A stretch of DNA of 64,000 bases. Origin: Blasia pusilla. Taxonomy: Eukaryota; Marchantiophyta; Marchantiopsida; Blasiales. Both the position numbers and the translations under genes were made by a program. This document shows positions 43,700 through 56,089 of the stretch, piece after piece. Positions within the stretch are counted from its first letter, which is position 1. Each line of letters begins with the position of its first letter. Location: the NCBI GenBank assembly GCA_050084515.1, contig CM114272.1, positions 5,146,001 to 5,210,000 of the forward strand, read 5' to 3'. Below the pieces are notes generated by a model. It had not been told where the DNA came from, did not search any database, and was given only the letters and a program-made list of their open reading frames with translations.

Positions 43700-44762
43700 T
43701 TGTTATTCGAGATGGGGTTGCACCATAGCAACCACCGATACCCGCACCGGAGAGTCCTACCGTAGTCACGATGGAGACTTGGAAGCCAGATATGGCCCTA
43801 AGTTGACAGGACAAGAGCGGCGCCCAATACATCAGTTCTTCAGGAGTTATAGGAGCTGCTTTGCATTTAGCATGGAGGATTTGGGTATGCTGAAGGGACC
43901 GGGGATCCACATTGAGTTGTCGAGTGATACGCCGATCTTCCAACGACCCTACAGGTACAGTGATATGGAGAGGGCTCTGATTCAGAGTAGGAGCCAAGAC
44001 TTGGTCAGAGCAGGAATAGTGGAGATGTCGCATGGGGAGTATGCATCTGCCACTATCATGCCCGCCAAGAAGGATGTGCAATGCAACTGGACGAATAGGC
44101 GGATGTGTGGGGATTACCGACCTATCAATCTATACACGAAATCCGATAGGTATGCCATGCCCACCCCTGAGGAGATCTTTGATGCGATTGGTCACGCAAA
44201 GGTCTTCAGTTCACTGGATTTGTGAGCCGAATACCATCAGTTGCCTATCAGATTGGAGGACAGACAGAAGACGGCATTTTGGGGCATCGATCCTCACGTT
44301 AAGGATTGTTTGTACCAGTGGCGGTTCTTACCATTTGGGTTAAAGAATGCCCCGGCTGAGTTTCAGAGGGTCATGGATAGGATCTTGGCTGGTCTCGATT
44401 TTGCTAGGTGTTATATTGATGACATCGTATTCTTTAGCGTCACGGTTGAGGAGCATGAGCGACATCTAGAGGAGGTGTTTAGACAATTACATGGGCTGAA
44501 GCTACATCCAGGCAAGTGCAAGTTCTTCTACGACCAGATTGAGTATTTGGGTCATACGATATACCCAGGGGACGTTGGTGTTTAGCTGACGAAGGTAGAG
44601 GCTATCTCACGCATTCCACGCCCTACAGATGTGAGCCGTGTTTGCGCATTCATGGGATTGGCGAACTTCTATCGGCAATACGTCAAGGGATTCAGTTCGA
44701 TTGCGAAGCCGCTGACCTTGGTGACCAAGGTGGATCACGAGTGGCATTGGGGGGATGACTAG
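43700..44762 (+). pseudogene. Reverse transcriptase, copy B
   Basis: Starts near 43779 with FRSYRSCFAFSMEDLG and PIFQRPYRYSDMERAL. It has the catalytic MCGDYRPIN and YAMPTPEEIFDAIG region, FLPFGLKNAPAEFQRVMDRI, and YIDD at 44412-44423. A TGA at 44223-44225 replaces a conserved Arg region (LRAG in A and C). TAG at 44583-44585 and 44760-44762 sit where A or C have CAG or CAA. Family assignment is certain; function is lost. Confidence 0.92.
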
Positions 44763-45490
44763 GAGCGAGCATTTCAATTGCTCAAGGACAGGTTGACGTC
44801 CGCGCCCATCTTGAGGAGACCGATCAAGGGGCGTCCTTTCTATTTGCACACAGATTGGAGCATGTTGGGGCTTGGAGCGGTGCTCACCCAGCATGATGAT
44901 GAGGGTAGAGAGCTGGTGGTGGCTTACGCTAGCCGCTCGAACAACGCTGCAGAGGCGAAGTACAGCTCGTATGAGGGTGAGTGCTTGGCTGCGGTGTGGG
45001 CTGTCGCGCATTTTAGGTGTTACTTATTCGGCAACCCCTTTACCATCATCACTGATCATCAACCACTAAAGTGGTTGATCGAGTCCGACAAGCTTACAGG
45101 GAAGCTTGCGAGATGGGCTCTGTTGTTGCAGGAGTATGATTTTCAGGTGGTACATAGATCTGGGACGCTCAACCAGGATGCAGATGGGTTGAGTCCTAAC
45201 CCATGCTCGAGTCAGCGAGATGCGATTGGAGCTCGATGGCATGGAGAGAGTGATGAGGAGTTGGTGCTAGGATGGCACACGTCAGCCTATTTAGGCATGT
45301 TGGCTATGGAGAGCCAGAGTGTGGAGACTTCGATGGCGAGGTATAGTGGAGAGTCCTTGGATCTCGAGGCTAGTGAGGACACGACAAGTGGCCGAGATAT
45401 TCATGATAATGGAGTTGTCTTGGAGTACCTTTGTACTGGTAGCGTTGCGAGCACCGTGGATGCTAGAGAGCGGGATCGGATCCTATAGCG
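44763..45490 (+). pseudogene. RNase H and connection, copy B
   Basis: LHTDWSMLGLGAVLTQ, SYEGECLAAVWAVAHF, TDHQPLKWLIESDKL and NQDADGLSPNP show the four acidic positions of a Ty3-type RNase H. One frame runs from 44778 to a TAG at 45486-45488, where copy A has CAA. Confidence 0.85.
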
Positions 45491-46838
45491 GGCCAGACGG
45501 TTCCGTTGGGAGGGGACACATGTTTTGAGGGTTTGGGAGTATGGCACAGTACGCGTAGTGCCGCATCCTTTGCAGAGAGCACAACTAGTGCGGCATGCCC
45601 ACGAGGAGTTGGGTCACTTTGGGGTGAAGCGGACATACAGCTTGCTCCAAATTCAGTATTGGTGGCGAGGCATGCAAACTGACGTCCAGTAGTTTGTTGC
45701 CAGGTGCATGGTGTGTGATCGGGTCCGAGCATCATTCAATGCTCCGACTCCACAGTTTCATCCATTACCGATCATGAGCTTAGGGTATAGATGGAGTTTG
45801 GATTTTTCAGGACCCTTGCCTTTGACGAAGCGTCACAGTCGTTATGTGTTGGTGATGATCGAGCACTTCTTGAAGTGGATCGAGTTGGTTGGATTTCCTG
45901 ACAAAGCGAGTGAGGGAGTAGCTCATGCCTTTCTTGACAGATTGTTGAGTCATTATGGCGCACCGGCTGAGGTGTTGACAGACCAAGGTACCAAGTTTTG
46001 CAGTGAGTTCCAAGCCTTGTGTGATCAGGCGCTGATCGACATTAGCACGATTTCGCGAGATCATCCCGAGGCGGATGGATTAGCGGAGAAAGTTGTGCAG
46101 ACGATGAAGAGGGGTTTATGCAAGTATGGCTTGCAGAGAGGTCACCTAGGAGATTGGGACTTCCAGTTGCCATGGTCGGCGATGGGATACAGATTCAGCA
46201 GGTAGGCATCCTTAGCGTCTTTTTCACCGTACTTTCCATTTTATGACCGAGAGCCAGATTCACGTGCGGCCATTCATCGAGATGCTAGTGAGGTGCTAGA
46301 CCTTGATGACCTAGATGTATGGGTGCAAGCATGTTCTCAAAGGGCTGAGTTTTTTTAGAGAGTGATGCCCATGGCGTTCGAGAACTTGGCGATTGCGTAG
46401 CATCGAGATACGTTGAGGTATCCGACTATTCGGGGTGGTGGTTATCGACCAACTATCCGGAGGTTTCATCAGGGAGATTATGTCTACTTAGAGCAGATGG
46501 CACCGATGACATTGGATGTGACTTCAAGGCGCACTATCTTGAGAGTGCGTGACGTTTTGCCATCCGGTGTTCTCTTGCTTGAGGGACGCGATGGTATGGT
46601 ATGGAAGGACCATGTGCGTAATTGTGCGCCATGTCACCTTCCTAACATTGATGGTACAGTAGATCCGAGCTTAGCAGTAGTTCTTGCAGGCTTGCGTTGT
46701 ATGTTGTGTGGTTCTACCCGTGGTTTGGCCACTATGCTAGTCTGTGATGGATGTTCGAGAGGTTGGCATATGGCATGTCTGACGCCACCCCTCACTAGGG
46801 TTCCTCGGGGACGATGGATGTGTCCCAGATGTACATAG
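45491..46838 (+). pseudogene. Integrase with C-terminal PHD finger, copy B
   Basis: H2C2 zinc domain (HAHEELGHFG, then RCMVC), DDE core (LDFSGPLP, TDQGTKF, PEADGLAEK) and C-terminal barrel residues (HQGDYVYLEQM). The PHD finger (46698-46838) is intact with all eight ligands: CMLC, CDGC, WH, C, WMCPRC. TAG stops at 45690, 46203, 46356 and 46398 interrupt upstream parts. The last open stretch (46413-46838) keeps the integrase end and PHD in one frame. Confidence 0.9.
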
Positions 46839-47019
46839 AGGAGATACTAGGTAGGTTTTGATTCCAAATTTTTCTGTGACATGGATGATAAGAAGGCGAC
46901 TAACGATGGGGCCACATGAGCACCCGGTCTTTATGCTCTTAGCGTCCTAGAGATGTATGTCGTGGTAGGTAGGGATAGATGGCTATCTAGAGTTAGAGGG
47001 ACCTAACCACTAGCTAGGG

Positions 47020-47034
47020 GGGCGATTGGAGATA
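47020..47034 (+). other. Polypurine tract, copy B
   Basis: CTAGCTAGGGGGGCGA directly before the terminal repeat, as in copies A and C. Confidence 0.6.
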
Positions 47035-47793
47035 TTTTGGTACTTCTCTCCTCTATGTATGGATGCCATGAGTTAGCAAGGGATCGTGTGTGTTTGTGTG
47101 TGTGTTCGATGACAGCGATGTATGTTGTGTAGCGATGTGTATGCGCACGACAGCTATCACGACTGTTAGGATAGATCGGTGGGATTTAGTAGAGCATCTT
47201 CACGAGTAGTGGAGGACAGGCCCAAGAGGTCGAGAATGACCTGTTGAGGCCCCGGGAAACCTGGGAGAGTAGGCTTTCCCTTCGTTTCGGCTCATTTGGA
47301 GCCATATAGAGAAATTACTATTTCGGTTAAGTTTCCATGTTGGGGATAGTTGACTTTTTATTTTTGGTAAGTGGCCCTTGACCTCCTACATCAAGTTAAG
47401 AGCCAAGGAGGTGACTTGGGAGCATAGGTTACCATGGAGAGAGCTTGGGAGAGGGGAGGGGTATACCTCAAGGAGAGAGAGCTTGAGAGCTCATTCTCTC
47501 TTTGTTGAATCTCTTGGCATGAGGCGGCGGAGCTATGGTCCCTTGCCTTGTGAGTGTAACCCAAGCCTCTCATTAGGAGAGTGGGTTTGGTTTGACATGA
47601 GAGAGAGTGCACACCTTTGAGAGCTATGGTGTGAGATGATGTAGCGAGAGATTGGATCTTTTTTTAATTGGAGATATTTTGGTACTTCTCGCCTCTGTGT
47701 ATGGATGCCATAAGTTAGCATGGGATCGTGTGTGTTTATGTGTGTGTTCGATGACAGCGATATATGTTATGTAGCAATGTGTATGCGCACAAT
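47035..47793 (+). repeat. 3' terminal structure of copy B (repeat, LTR segment, repeat)
   Basis: 47035-47152 and 47667-47790 are direct copies (ATTGGAGATATTTTGGTAC... to GTATGCGCAC). They bracket 47155-47662, which matches the 5' LTR segment; its first bases TATCACGAC are a mutated TGTCACGAC. The same layout occurs at the ends of A and C. Confidence 0.75.
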
Positions 47794-47798
47794 ATCAT

Positions 47799-49478
47799 GA
47801 ACGTGGAAGTGGACACGCAGCGGGGTGCGGGGCTCGGGTGCGTCTCGATTCGAGGGGATAGAGTGCAAGCGCGGGTACATCTCAATTCGTAAACTACAGC
47901 CTCGGCATCTCCTTCATTTGTTCCAAATTCCTACCTTCCTCGGCTTCCTCATGAATATTGGGGATAATGGGGGGGCAAAAAGGGAAGAAAATTATGCATT
48001 TGGAATCTTTTAATTGCCCTTGTACTTTAGGATTTCCTATGGCGATGGATTCATTGACATTGAAGAGCTGCCCCTATTCAGCATACTAGAACTAGACATG
48101 GGAGTAGACGGGGATTTGTGTATCCAAGATTAGGGTACGTTTAAGAATCCTCTACTTTTTGAATCTGAAATCCATGCATGGTATTGGGTGTGGCTTCATT
48201 GCTCTCAACTTTAAGACAATCCCAAAATTGGCATTGATATGAATCAACCTTGTGCAATATTTGCATTACAAATTCCACTTCTTGTGATAAATGCTCTTGT
48301 GGCAATCACAATGAAAGGAATGCATGTGGTAGGTGTTGGGTTATGGTCTAGGTTTCCTGTGGGTAGGAATGCTATGGCTTCATTGTTGTCTACTGTACGG
48401 CAAATTCTAACTTATTTTATGAATCCAGCTTTTAATTGGATGCAAAAATGCATAATGTACTCTGAGCGTTATTGGATTCCAAATAGGCGACAAAGGTAGA
48501 CTAGGAATTTGCTTTTCCATTTATAAGATCGCTCTATCTATGTACGATTTATAGACTTTGTTATGTGGAGGAAGGACAGAGGAGCACTATTAGCATGGCT
48601 CATGCTTGGGGTCACCCTTCATATTTGTCATGATACATGGGGAATTCTCCCTAGGGAGGATCATCCAATAGTTAGGAAGGCACGAGCCTTGGTTGAATAT
48701 GCGCATTCTATTGGTGGCAAGACGGTGGAGGTTATTCTTGAGTACTGGAATATTTGGGAATTGTGACCCTGAGGAACTTAGTATGCATCCGCTCAAGTCG
48801 TAGAACCATTTCATGAAAATTTTGCATATGTTTCCTAAATATATGCCGTGATGTTGGTGTATGCCAACAAGTCCTAGCTGTAGCCTAACTATTATATGGT
48901 TTGCGTAGAACATTGGTAAATGTAAACAGAAAAAACAATAAGAGGAGATTTAATTTTGATTTTATGTCGGAGTCAGGTTTATTCTGTGGGGCCGTGGTTT
49001 AATCATGCAGCGTGTTACCATAAAAAAAATGCATTTATTTTTCATGGAATCAGATAAACATGGGGTTGGGAACCCTAGAGACCATTCTACTATGGTTGAG
49101 TATTCCTGATGTTGTGAGCCAGTGCACAATGCATATCTGCCATGATAGTGATGGTATAGTGAGAGGCATTTGTGGTAAGGAGATGCATAAATTTTTGAAC
49201 CATATTCAAAGTGTGATTAAAATGAACAGTGCAAACAGCAAATTCTCCATTGAACTGTGCCATATAAGACTTGATTCCACCTTTGGCTAGAAGATTTGCA
49301 TGGGTGGTAAAAGTGGAACATTTCTTGGAGGGTTTGCATGCCTATGTTGTGCACGCTGTTGTAGTGAATTGGGTTTGTGGGACAGAAATACAAACTTAAA
49401 ACATTTTGTTTTAATACACCTGTTTAAATTTTCTTCAAACTATGTTTGATATGTAGAACATTTGAAAGAAACGAGACT
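47799..49478. other. Unassigned region
   Basis: Two open stretches in the same direction (48239-48499 and 48563-48766) are hydrophobic or mixed and show no recognised domain. They may be eroded exons of a transposon. The rest has no feature I can support. Confidence 0.4.
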
Positions 49479-49990
49479 TCAATGAAGATCGGGTGAAGTT
49501 ATATCTGTGGCCGTTCTCCCGTTGAAATCTCCTACTAGGAGGATATTTCCCCTGTGCATGTGGTGCTCAATGGATGTAGAGAGAGCCTCATACGGGAATT
49601 CTCTTTTGAGCACAGTGGGACTGAAGTAGCAAACAGCAATGAGGAGATCTTTTGGTAACCCCACTTCTTTGTTGACCTTGATCCAGAGGAAGTGTTTCTC
49701 CTCATCAATGTTGGCTATGGAGACAAAAGGTTGTAACCATGGTGCTACCAAGCATGCCAGGCCCCCGTGTCCTTTGCTTTTGCTGTTGGTGAGTGGGTTG
49801 TGAGTAGCAAAAACCTGGAAGTCCTCTATGTTGGGAATGCGGTTGGAATCATGTTCATGTGTTTCAGCAAAAAAGATAAGGTCCACTTTTGTGCCCAGAT
49901 ATGTAATGCCATTGCCTCTGGACCAGAATGGTCCTCCACAATTGTGAAAAACTGCCTAAATGGATGGGTTGGTAATATCCTTCCCATCCT
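49479..49990 (-). pseudogene. LINE-type endonuclease (EEP domain) fragment
   Basis: A frame on the minus strand reads VDLIFFAETHE (catalytic Glu of the QETH/ETH motif), GHGGLACLV, FLWIKV, AVCYFSP and LLVGDFNGRT (the GDFN motif). These are endonuclease/exonuclease/phosphatase motifs in the order found at the start of non-LTR retrotransposon ORF2. Upstream in the same frame is a stop, then VFHNCGGPFWSRGNG. No reverse transcriptase follows, so this is a truncated remnant beside the CACTA element. Confidence 0.75.
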
Positions 49991-50306
49991 CCATTCCCTA
50001 TAGGGAGGTCTTGTCATGTAGGTTTGTCACCTCCAAGTCCTGGTTCCTCATTGTAGAATGAATCATAAGTTTTGTAAAGAAAGACCAACTTTACAGTAAA
50101 AGTCAACACTCGATCTTACTTGTGCTTGCCAAGTATACCTTATAAGACATGACATATCATCATAGTTTTGCAAGGATGCCTATATACTCACACAATCCAT
50201 TCATCTCTATGTATGGCTAAGATGAATATATCGACCTTGTTCATTTATTTGGGTTGGTGTGTTCATTAGAGCAACCATGATACCGCCAAGTTCCTCTTGA
50301 GGTAGA

Positions 50307-52061
50307 TTGGCCCTTGATCATCCGCAACGAGTACTTGCACATGATTATAAATTGTGGCGAAGGGAGCAATTTTTGCCTCGTAAGTTGGGTATAAAGAGAG
50401 TTAGATGCCCCTGCAATCAATGTAAGGGTGGGACTTATCTCTCTCTCTCTCTCTATGGGGTTGAAGAACACCTTATAAAGTTTGAGCAGTTTCACCTCTT
50501 TAGAACTCCAAGAAATAGGCAAGAATGGGACTCCTCAGATGAGGAGTGGTCTATTCTCGAGAAAGAGTCTTTCAAGGACCAAGCAACCAAAATGCTCCAA
50601 AAAACCCGAGATGGACTACCTAATGTTGTATCCACACGACACAAGCCCAACAATAAGAAGGATCCCAACATAGATGTCCAAAGGATATTAAGCGACATAT
50701 TCACTCAATATGACCATCTTTATGATAGCGATAGAGATAGCGAGTTGGGGGATGATGAACGTGATGACGAAGGTGGTCCGTACGATTCAACAAACCAATA
50801 CAACACTCCAAAAAGGCAAGAAGACTACCTTCAGCTCTCAAAAGCTTGTAAGCCAATTTTTATAGGATCTAAAATCTCAATCCTAGCTTTTGTGATATGG
50901 TTGTTCAATGTCGCTGCAACCCACAGTGTCCCCAATGTTGCTATAAATGAAAAATTTCAAGCTTCTTAGAAAACTAGTATTTTTGACTAAGAACCATGTT
51001 CCACCCAATTACTTTGCAGCCAAGAAGCCTATAAGAAAGCTTGGAATGACTTATAATTCCTACCATGCATGTCCAAAGGGATGCGTGTTGTTTTGTGGGG
51101 ACTTGAAAAATTCTTTGGTCTGTCATAAGTGTGACCAATCTAGGTTTAAGCAAGTGGGGAAGTCCCTACTTCTTGCAAAGGTTCTTTGGTGCCGTACCTA
51201 GGATGCAACGGATGTTCAAATGTACGACACTTTCAAAGTTGTTTGTGTGGGCTCCTAGGAAGAAGAGCACAGATGGAATGGTCAGGCATGCAGGTGACAA
51301 CAAGGCATGGGCTCAAAGATATTGACCAGAAGTACCCTAACTTTTCTCAAGAGCCTCATAATTGTAGATTTGGCTTGACCCTTGAAGGGGTGAATCCATT
51401 CTCCGACAAGTCGAGTTCTTGGTCTACATGGCCAGTATTGCTAGTAAATTATAACTTACCTCCTTGCTTACAAAAAAACAAATTTTTTGTAATGCTTGCC
51501 CTCCTTATACCAGGGAAGGAGAGTGTGTCTGGAGCTAATATCAACATTTATCTTGCTCCATTAGTGGAAGAGTTTTTGGGGTTATGGAGAGGTGTTAAAC
51601 TCCATTGTACTAGAAAACCCGATGGGTCATGGGAGTTTACGTTCAAAGCCATGATACTTTGGAGAATAAACAACTATCCAACATATGGTACTATTTTAGG
51701 GCAAAGCCATGGTGGAAAATTGGCTTGTGCAATTTGTGAGCCAAGAGTGGATTCAAATTTCAGTAAGGAATGTGGGAAGTTGATATTTGGGGGCCATAGA
51801 AGATATTTTCCTTCATCTCATCCATGGAGAGGAACAAAGTATGGCATAAAATTTCATGGTAGTGCCGAGTTCATGCCACCACCTAAGAGGATCACAACGG
51901 AGGAGATCTTGAAACGGGCAGAAGAAAAGTGCATATATGGTGAGAGTGGGGGTCGAGAGGACGGTCCCAATGATTCGTATAAAAGAACCGGAGTGAAGAG
52001 GAGGAGTATTCTCTTTGACTTACCTTATTGGGAAGTATCCACCAACTTGCACTTGCAATGA
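50307..52061 (+). pseudogene. CACTA transposase (TNP2-like)
   Basis: The N-terminal transposase-associated part has CPCNQCKGG (about 50405) and an acidic region. YNSYHACPKGCVLF (about 51055-51090) and CHKCDQSRF form the zinc-type cluster. The core within 51330-51800 reads FGLTLEGVNPFSDKSS, WSTWPVLLVNYNLPP, LLIPGKESVSGANINIYLAPLVEE, MILWRINNYPTYG and HGGKLACAICEPR, a textbook TNP2 series. The catalytic DDE residues cannot all be assigned by eye. Frame changes near 50950 and 51200 break it, unless introns account for them. Confidence 0.85.
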
Positions 52062-52967
52062 TTTGAGTTTATGAACTTTTATTTCTCTAGGATGGAATAG
52101 TCTTTCAATACTCGAAAGAGGATTCTTTGATACTAAATCAACATCTCCTCATTCAACATACATTGGATGTCATGCATGTGGAAAAAAAATTTTCTGAGAA
52201 TTTCTTGAAGACTATCTTTGGCCTCAAAGGTACAATGAAAGTGACGAGATATGGAAGCAAGACGAGTGCAACCCCATTTATGGCTTCAACCAAATCCTAA
52301 ACGCAGAGGGTCTCTTGTCAAACCTCTAGCGGATTATGTACTCTCTCCTCATGAGTTAAACATTTTCCTTTCTAGGATTGAGGCCTTGAAAGTGCCTTTA
52401 GGGTATTGTGGAGAGTTGAAAAAGCATGTGTCTAAGAAGAAGTTGGGCAAAATGAAGTCCCATGACTATCATGTATTTATTCACTGTATCCTACCTTATT
52501 CTTTACGTGGGCTCATGAAAGAAGAGGTGAGAATGACTATCATGAGATTAAGTAGGGTCATGAGAAGCTTATGTGTTTATGACCCATTCCAACTAGAGAG
52601 GCTCCGCGAGGACGCTATTGTGACCTTATGTCTATTAGAGATGCATTTCCCTCCTTCCTTCTTTGATGTTATGACACATTTACTCATCCATATAGTAGAA
52701 GAGCTTGATATTTATGGACCAATGGCATGTCGATGGATGAACCCAATTGAAAGATATATGGGAAAAATAAAGAAGTATGTGAGATCAAGAGCTCGACTTG
52801 AGGGATCCATAGCACAAGGTTATGTTAAGGATGAGGCCATGGGATTTGTTACAAAATATATGAAGAGATTTGAGGCTATTAGGACACAGGTTTGGGATGA
52901 TGGAGGAAGACGGAGTCATAGGGGAAGAGCTAAAAGGGACAGGGATATCTGTGAGACTCTCTCTTGA
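52062..52967 (+). pseudogene. CACTA DUF4218 region
   Basis: The frame 52251-52967 contains MKSHDYHVFIHCILPYSLRG, LCLLEMHFPPSFFDVMTHLL, GPMACRWMNPIERYMGKIKKY and an EGSIAQGYVKDEAMGF motif, the conserved C-terminal DUF4218 portion of CACTA transposases. It ends with a basic tail and TGA at 52965-52967. It is probably a later exon or frame-shifted continuation of the transposase. Confidence 0.85.
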
Positions 52968-53159
52968 TTTGTTACGGCTGGATCATCACTATATTTTACA
53001 CAACACAAAATCAATGCAAATGTGGATTCGGTGAGTTATACTTGGAATTTGTTTATGAAATTCGTGGGAATTTTTTGCAACCTTGGATTGACATGTATCT
53101 TTTTTTCTTTCTTTGTCATATCAATTTGTTGCTTCTCACTTACACTTTAACACTTCATG

Positions 53160-53965
53160 TGCAGGAAGTATGAATTGGAGAATCCAGACATACCCTTTGA
53201 GGATTGGGTTCATAGAACTATGCTTTGACAGGCTAAGGAAAAATCAATGGTTATTGACCTAGTGACATTTGCGTTATCTATACCCCCTCAACCTAAGGTG
53301 CTTTCATACAAGAGTATGAAAGCATATGGGAACCATTACATGGTAGAAGGGAAGGGTGGAATCAATACGTTCAACATTTTTGATAGTGGTATCAGGGCCA
53401 TATTTATGGATGAGCGTCAGACTCAAACTAACTCTATCTTTAGCTATGTTGGCACTCTCGCAGATATCTTAGCATGTGACTATGGTATTGCAAATCAAAT
53501 GATTGTCTTAATGAGAGGGAGTTGGGTTAGGGCTGAATGGGGATCTCATCATAGATCTATGAAAAGAGATCAGGAAGGTTTTCTATTACCTAATTTGAAG
53601 TCATATGAATCACCATCACACCAGCCCTTTGTCTTTCCTTCCCAAGTTGAGCAAGTAATTTTTGGTGATGCTAGTGAAGGAAGTGAGTGGAAAGTGGTGC
53701 TACAAAAAGAAGCTAGGGCGCGCTGAGTGTTTGCATACAAGATTGATATGAATTATGGGTAACATGAAAGCTATAGTGGTCTTGAGGCTCCTATGCACTT
53801 TCCTGACAGATTTCTAGTACTGAATACTCTTGGAGCAATAGAGCTAACTGACAAGGAAATGGCCATAGCATGTAGAGACTTTGGCAATGCAGCGGCTGCA
53901 GATGTGTGTTTTGAAATTGGCTCATCAAGTGAAGAGTCTGGTGAGGAGCATGAGTAAGTTTTCAT
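53160..53965 (+). pseudogene. CACTA DUF4216 region
   Basis: The frame 53247-53726 has VLSYKSMKAYGNHYMVEG, a FNIFDSGIRAIFMDERQTQT strand, YVGTLADILACDYG, MIVLMRGSWVRAEWG, and QPFVFPSQVEQVIFGD with WKVVLQKEARAR. This is the YxxPFxxxxQxxQVFY...WxVV pattern of DUF4216, found next to TNP2 in CACTA elements. The stop at 53724-53726 is TGA. An acidic tail continues in another frame to about 53955 (EIGSSSEESGEEHE). Confidence 0.8.
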
Positions 53966-55183
53966 GCTAGATTATTGATGTTCAATGAAGGAGAACCTGA
54001 TTCTGCAATTTTTTCAGAGCCAATGGTTGAGAAGATAAAACTCAACGAGGTAGAGAGTTCCTGCATCAAAGATAGAAAGGAAGTATGTGAGGGGGATGGG
54101 AGATGTACGTCACATCCATATTTTTCAAAATCCCTCAGAGATTGTACACATTTGAATCTTAAGGAGGACCCTCATCGAAATCCTTATGAACTTATGCGCG
54201 AGGAAAATGTGAGGTTGAGAAAGGCTCGTGAAGCTATCATCTTCGGTAGTGTTCCATTACTGTAAGTTTGGCTAAACGAAATTGTTGGGACAACTTAAAA
54301 GCTTCATTCTTCGGATTTAGAGCATAATTATTTCATGTCTTCTTTACTCCTAATTGGTGATCTTGGATTGTGGAAGTTTCTCCAAGCCTGAGAAGTCTCA
54401 CACAAGGAGAGAAAAGTCATCTCTTAATGTGGAGGCCTCCAATCAACCACGAAGGCGGAGTCTTCGATTACAAGATCTAGGTGTTTCTAGGTTCAAAAAG
54501 CACGTTTTGAATACAAGGAAAAAACAAACTTGGTTGTTCTCTACCCACTCTACTTTGTGCCATGTCGTATAATAAGGAGCTTGAATTTGATCTTCAAGAG
54601 GATGAAGATCTATCTCATAGTCCTCTAACGGATAAAACGGTATTGTTCAATTATTTATACCCTAAATATCTCTATCAATAATATGTATTGTCATGTGATG
54701 GCTTTGTGGTGGGTTAGTAGACAATGTCAAATTTGATACAATATGTTATACTTGAATGTTTTGAAGTTGGCCTACTTAGGAGAAAATAAAAAGTGACGAA
54801 ATCAATGAAATCTTTACACAACTTAGAGATATAAAGTGGCCTAGTCCGTCCGTGCACTCACAGAAGAGCTTCAATGGAACTTGAACAAGGAGATAACTCC
54901 ACATACGAGAATACACTACCGCTGCGGCTCCCGACTATTTCACTACTCGGGAAACTAGGGTTTTTCACCTATTTTTCTTCATTTCTATTAATAAAAAAAA
55001 ATTTCACCCTGATGCAATATAGGGTTAGATAATCCTAGTAACGCTTCTCCAGAAACCACCTACATCATATTACTATGACTCCTTTGACATCTAAGTCATA
55101 ACCATCAATCTAGGCTTCTCCTCATACAAGGGGGTCAATCAAATTAATAGTGCTCAGAGAAGTGGATGTTGAGAATCCAAAAT
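53966..55183. other. CACTA 3' part and intergenic
   Basis: 53975-54265 and 54354-54572 are short open frames (acidic, then basic with RRRSLRLQDLG) without a recognised domain; they may be 3' exons of the CACTA gene. 54600-55183 is AT-rich. Its end may hold remains of the copia 3' LTR, because a minus-strand purine run (GAGGGGGGGATTTTGG, about 55176-55191) looks like a polypurine tract. Confidence 0.4.
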
Positions 55184-56089
55184 CCCCCCCTCAATATCCT
55201 TTCTCATGTGGACTACTGTCTTGGACCGATGCCAAGACCTTCAAATTTCGGTGAAGATGGTCTCCGCTCAACGCTTTCGTGAAGATGTTTGCACAATTAT
55301 CCTCTATCGGACAATAGACTAACTTCAAAACCTCTCTCTCGGTCAACTCCCGAACAAAATGATACTGGATCTCTATGTGCTTCATACGAGCATGAAACAC
55401 AGGATTATATGCTATGGCAATGCAACTCTTATTGTCACACCACATTATAGTGGCACTTTGTGGTGCTTCTCCTATGTCCTCTAATATCCATCTCAACCAT
55501 AGTGCTTCACAAGAAGCATAACAAGTCGCCTTGTACTCTGCCTTGGTAGAAGAAAGAGCCACTAAAGGTTGCTTCATATTGACACATGACACCATACGTG
55601 ATCCTACCAAGAAGCAATAGCCCAAAACTGATCTCCGAGAATCTGAATCTCCTGCCCAATCCGAGTCATAAAAAACTGTCATTTTTGTCCCTGCTCCATA
55701 GGTGATGCCGTACTCGATAGTGCCTTTGATGAACTTCAACACACGCATCCTTGCCTTCCAACTTTTCATCTACCAATGGTGAAACATCCTCCATTGAGAG
55801 TTTCAACTCTACCTCCATTGGTGAGACCAGTGCCTTACTCTGAGTCATCCCGAATGCCTTCAAGATTTCTCTACCATACTTTTGCTGAGAGAGAAAAATA
55901 GAATCTGACTGTTGCCAAATCTCGAGCGCTATAAAGTAGTGCAAAAGATATAAATCTGACATTTCAAACTCGGATTTCAACGCTCCCTTCATTTCCTCTA
56001 TTTTCTTACTGTGGTCTCCTATGATGATCACATCATCCACATACAGGATTATCAACATATACATCCCATCTTTGCAAAACACATACCCT
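55184..56089 (-). mobile_element. Ty1/copia fragment: end of reverse transcriptase and RNase H
   Basis: Minus-strand RT part (55666-56082) begins just before YVDDVIIIG, the copia catalytic box (about 56029-56044), and includes YGREILKAFGM and SPMEVELKLS. In a second frame (55191-55769), RNase H shows TVFYDSDWAGDSDSRRS, ALSSTKAEYKA, LWLRWILEDIG, WCDNKSCIAIAYNPVFHARMKHIE and DNCANIFTKAL, all diagnostic of copia. A frameshift separates them. The 5' part is absent: the fragment stops at 56089, where copy C begins. Confidence 0.9.

Larger units (their letters stand above)
39824..47793 (+). mobile_element. Ty3/gypsy retrotransposon copy B with DNA methyltransferase and PHD finger
   Basis: Order: 5' LTR segment, long leader with a minisatellite, gag, methyltransferase, RT, RNase H, integrase, PHD finger, polypurine tract, repeat, 3' LTR segment. 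39824-40324 and 47155-47662 are recognisably the same LTR part. It is a diverged member of the A/C family, alignable over the whole polyprotein. It lacks the protease: gag sequence joins the post-protease linker at about 42175. The catalytic Cys of the methyltransferase is His. About ten in-frame stops are present, nearly all TAG. Confidence 0.9.
50290..54300 (+). mobile_element. CACTA (En/Spm) DNA transposon, eroded
   Basis: Contains in order a TNP2-type transposase, a DUF4218 block and a DUF4216 block, the standard coding set of plant CACTA elements, all on the plus strand. Terminal CACTA inverted repeats were not found, so the limits are approximate. A (CT)n run lies at 50438-50455. Confidence 0.8.

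Noticed and set aside
48239-48766. Possible hAT-type transposase fragments
   Set aside because: Only vague resemblance (KARALVEYAHS). No BED finger or dimerisation motif could be identified, so it is left unassigned.
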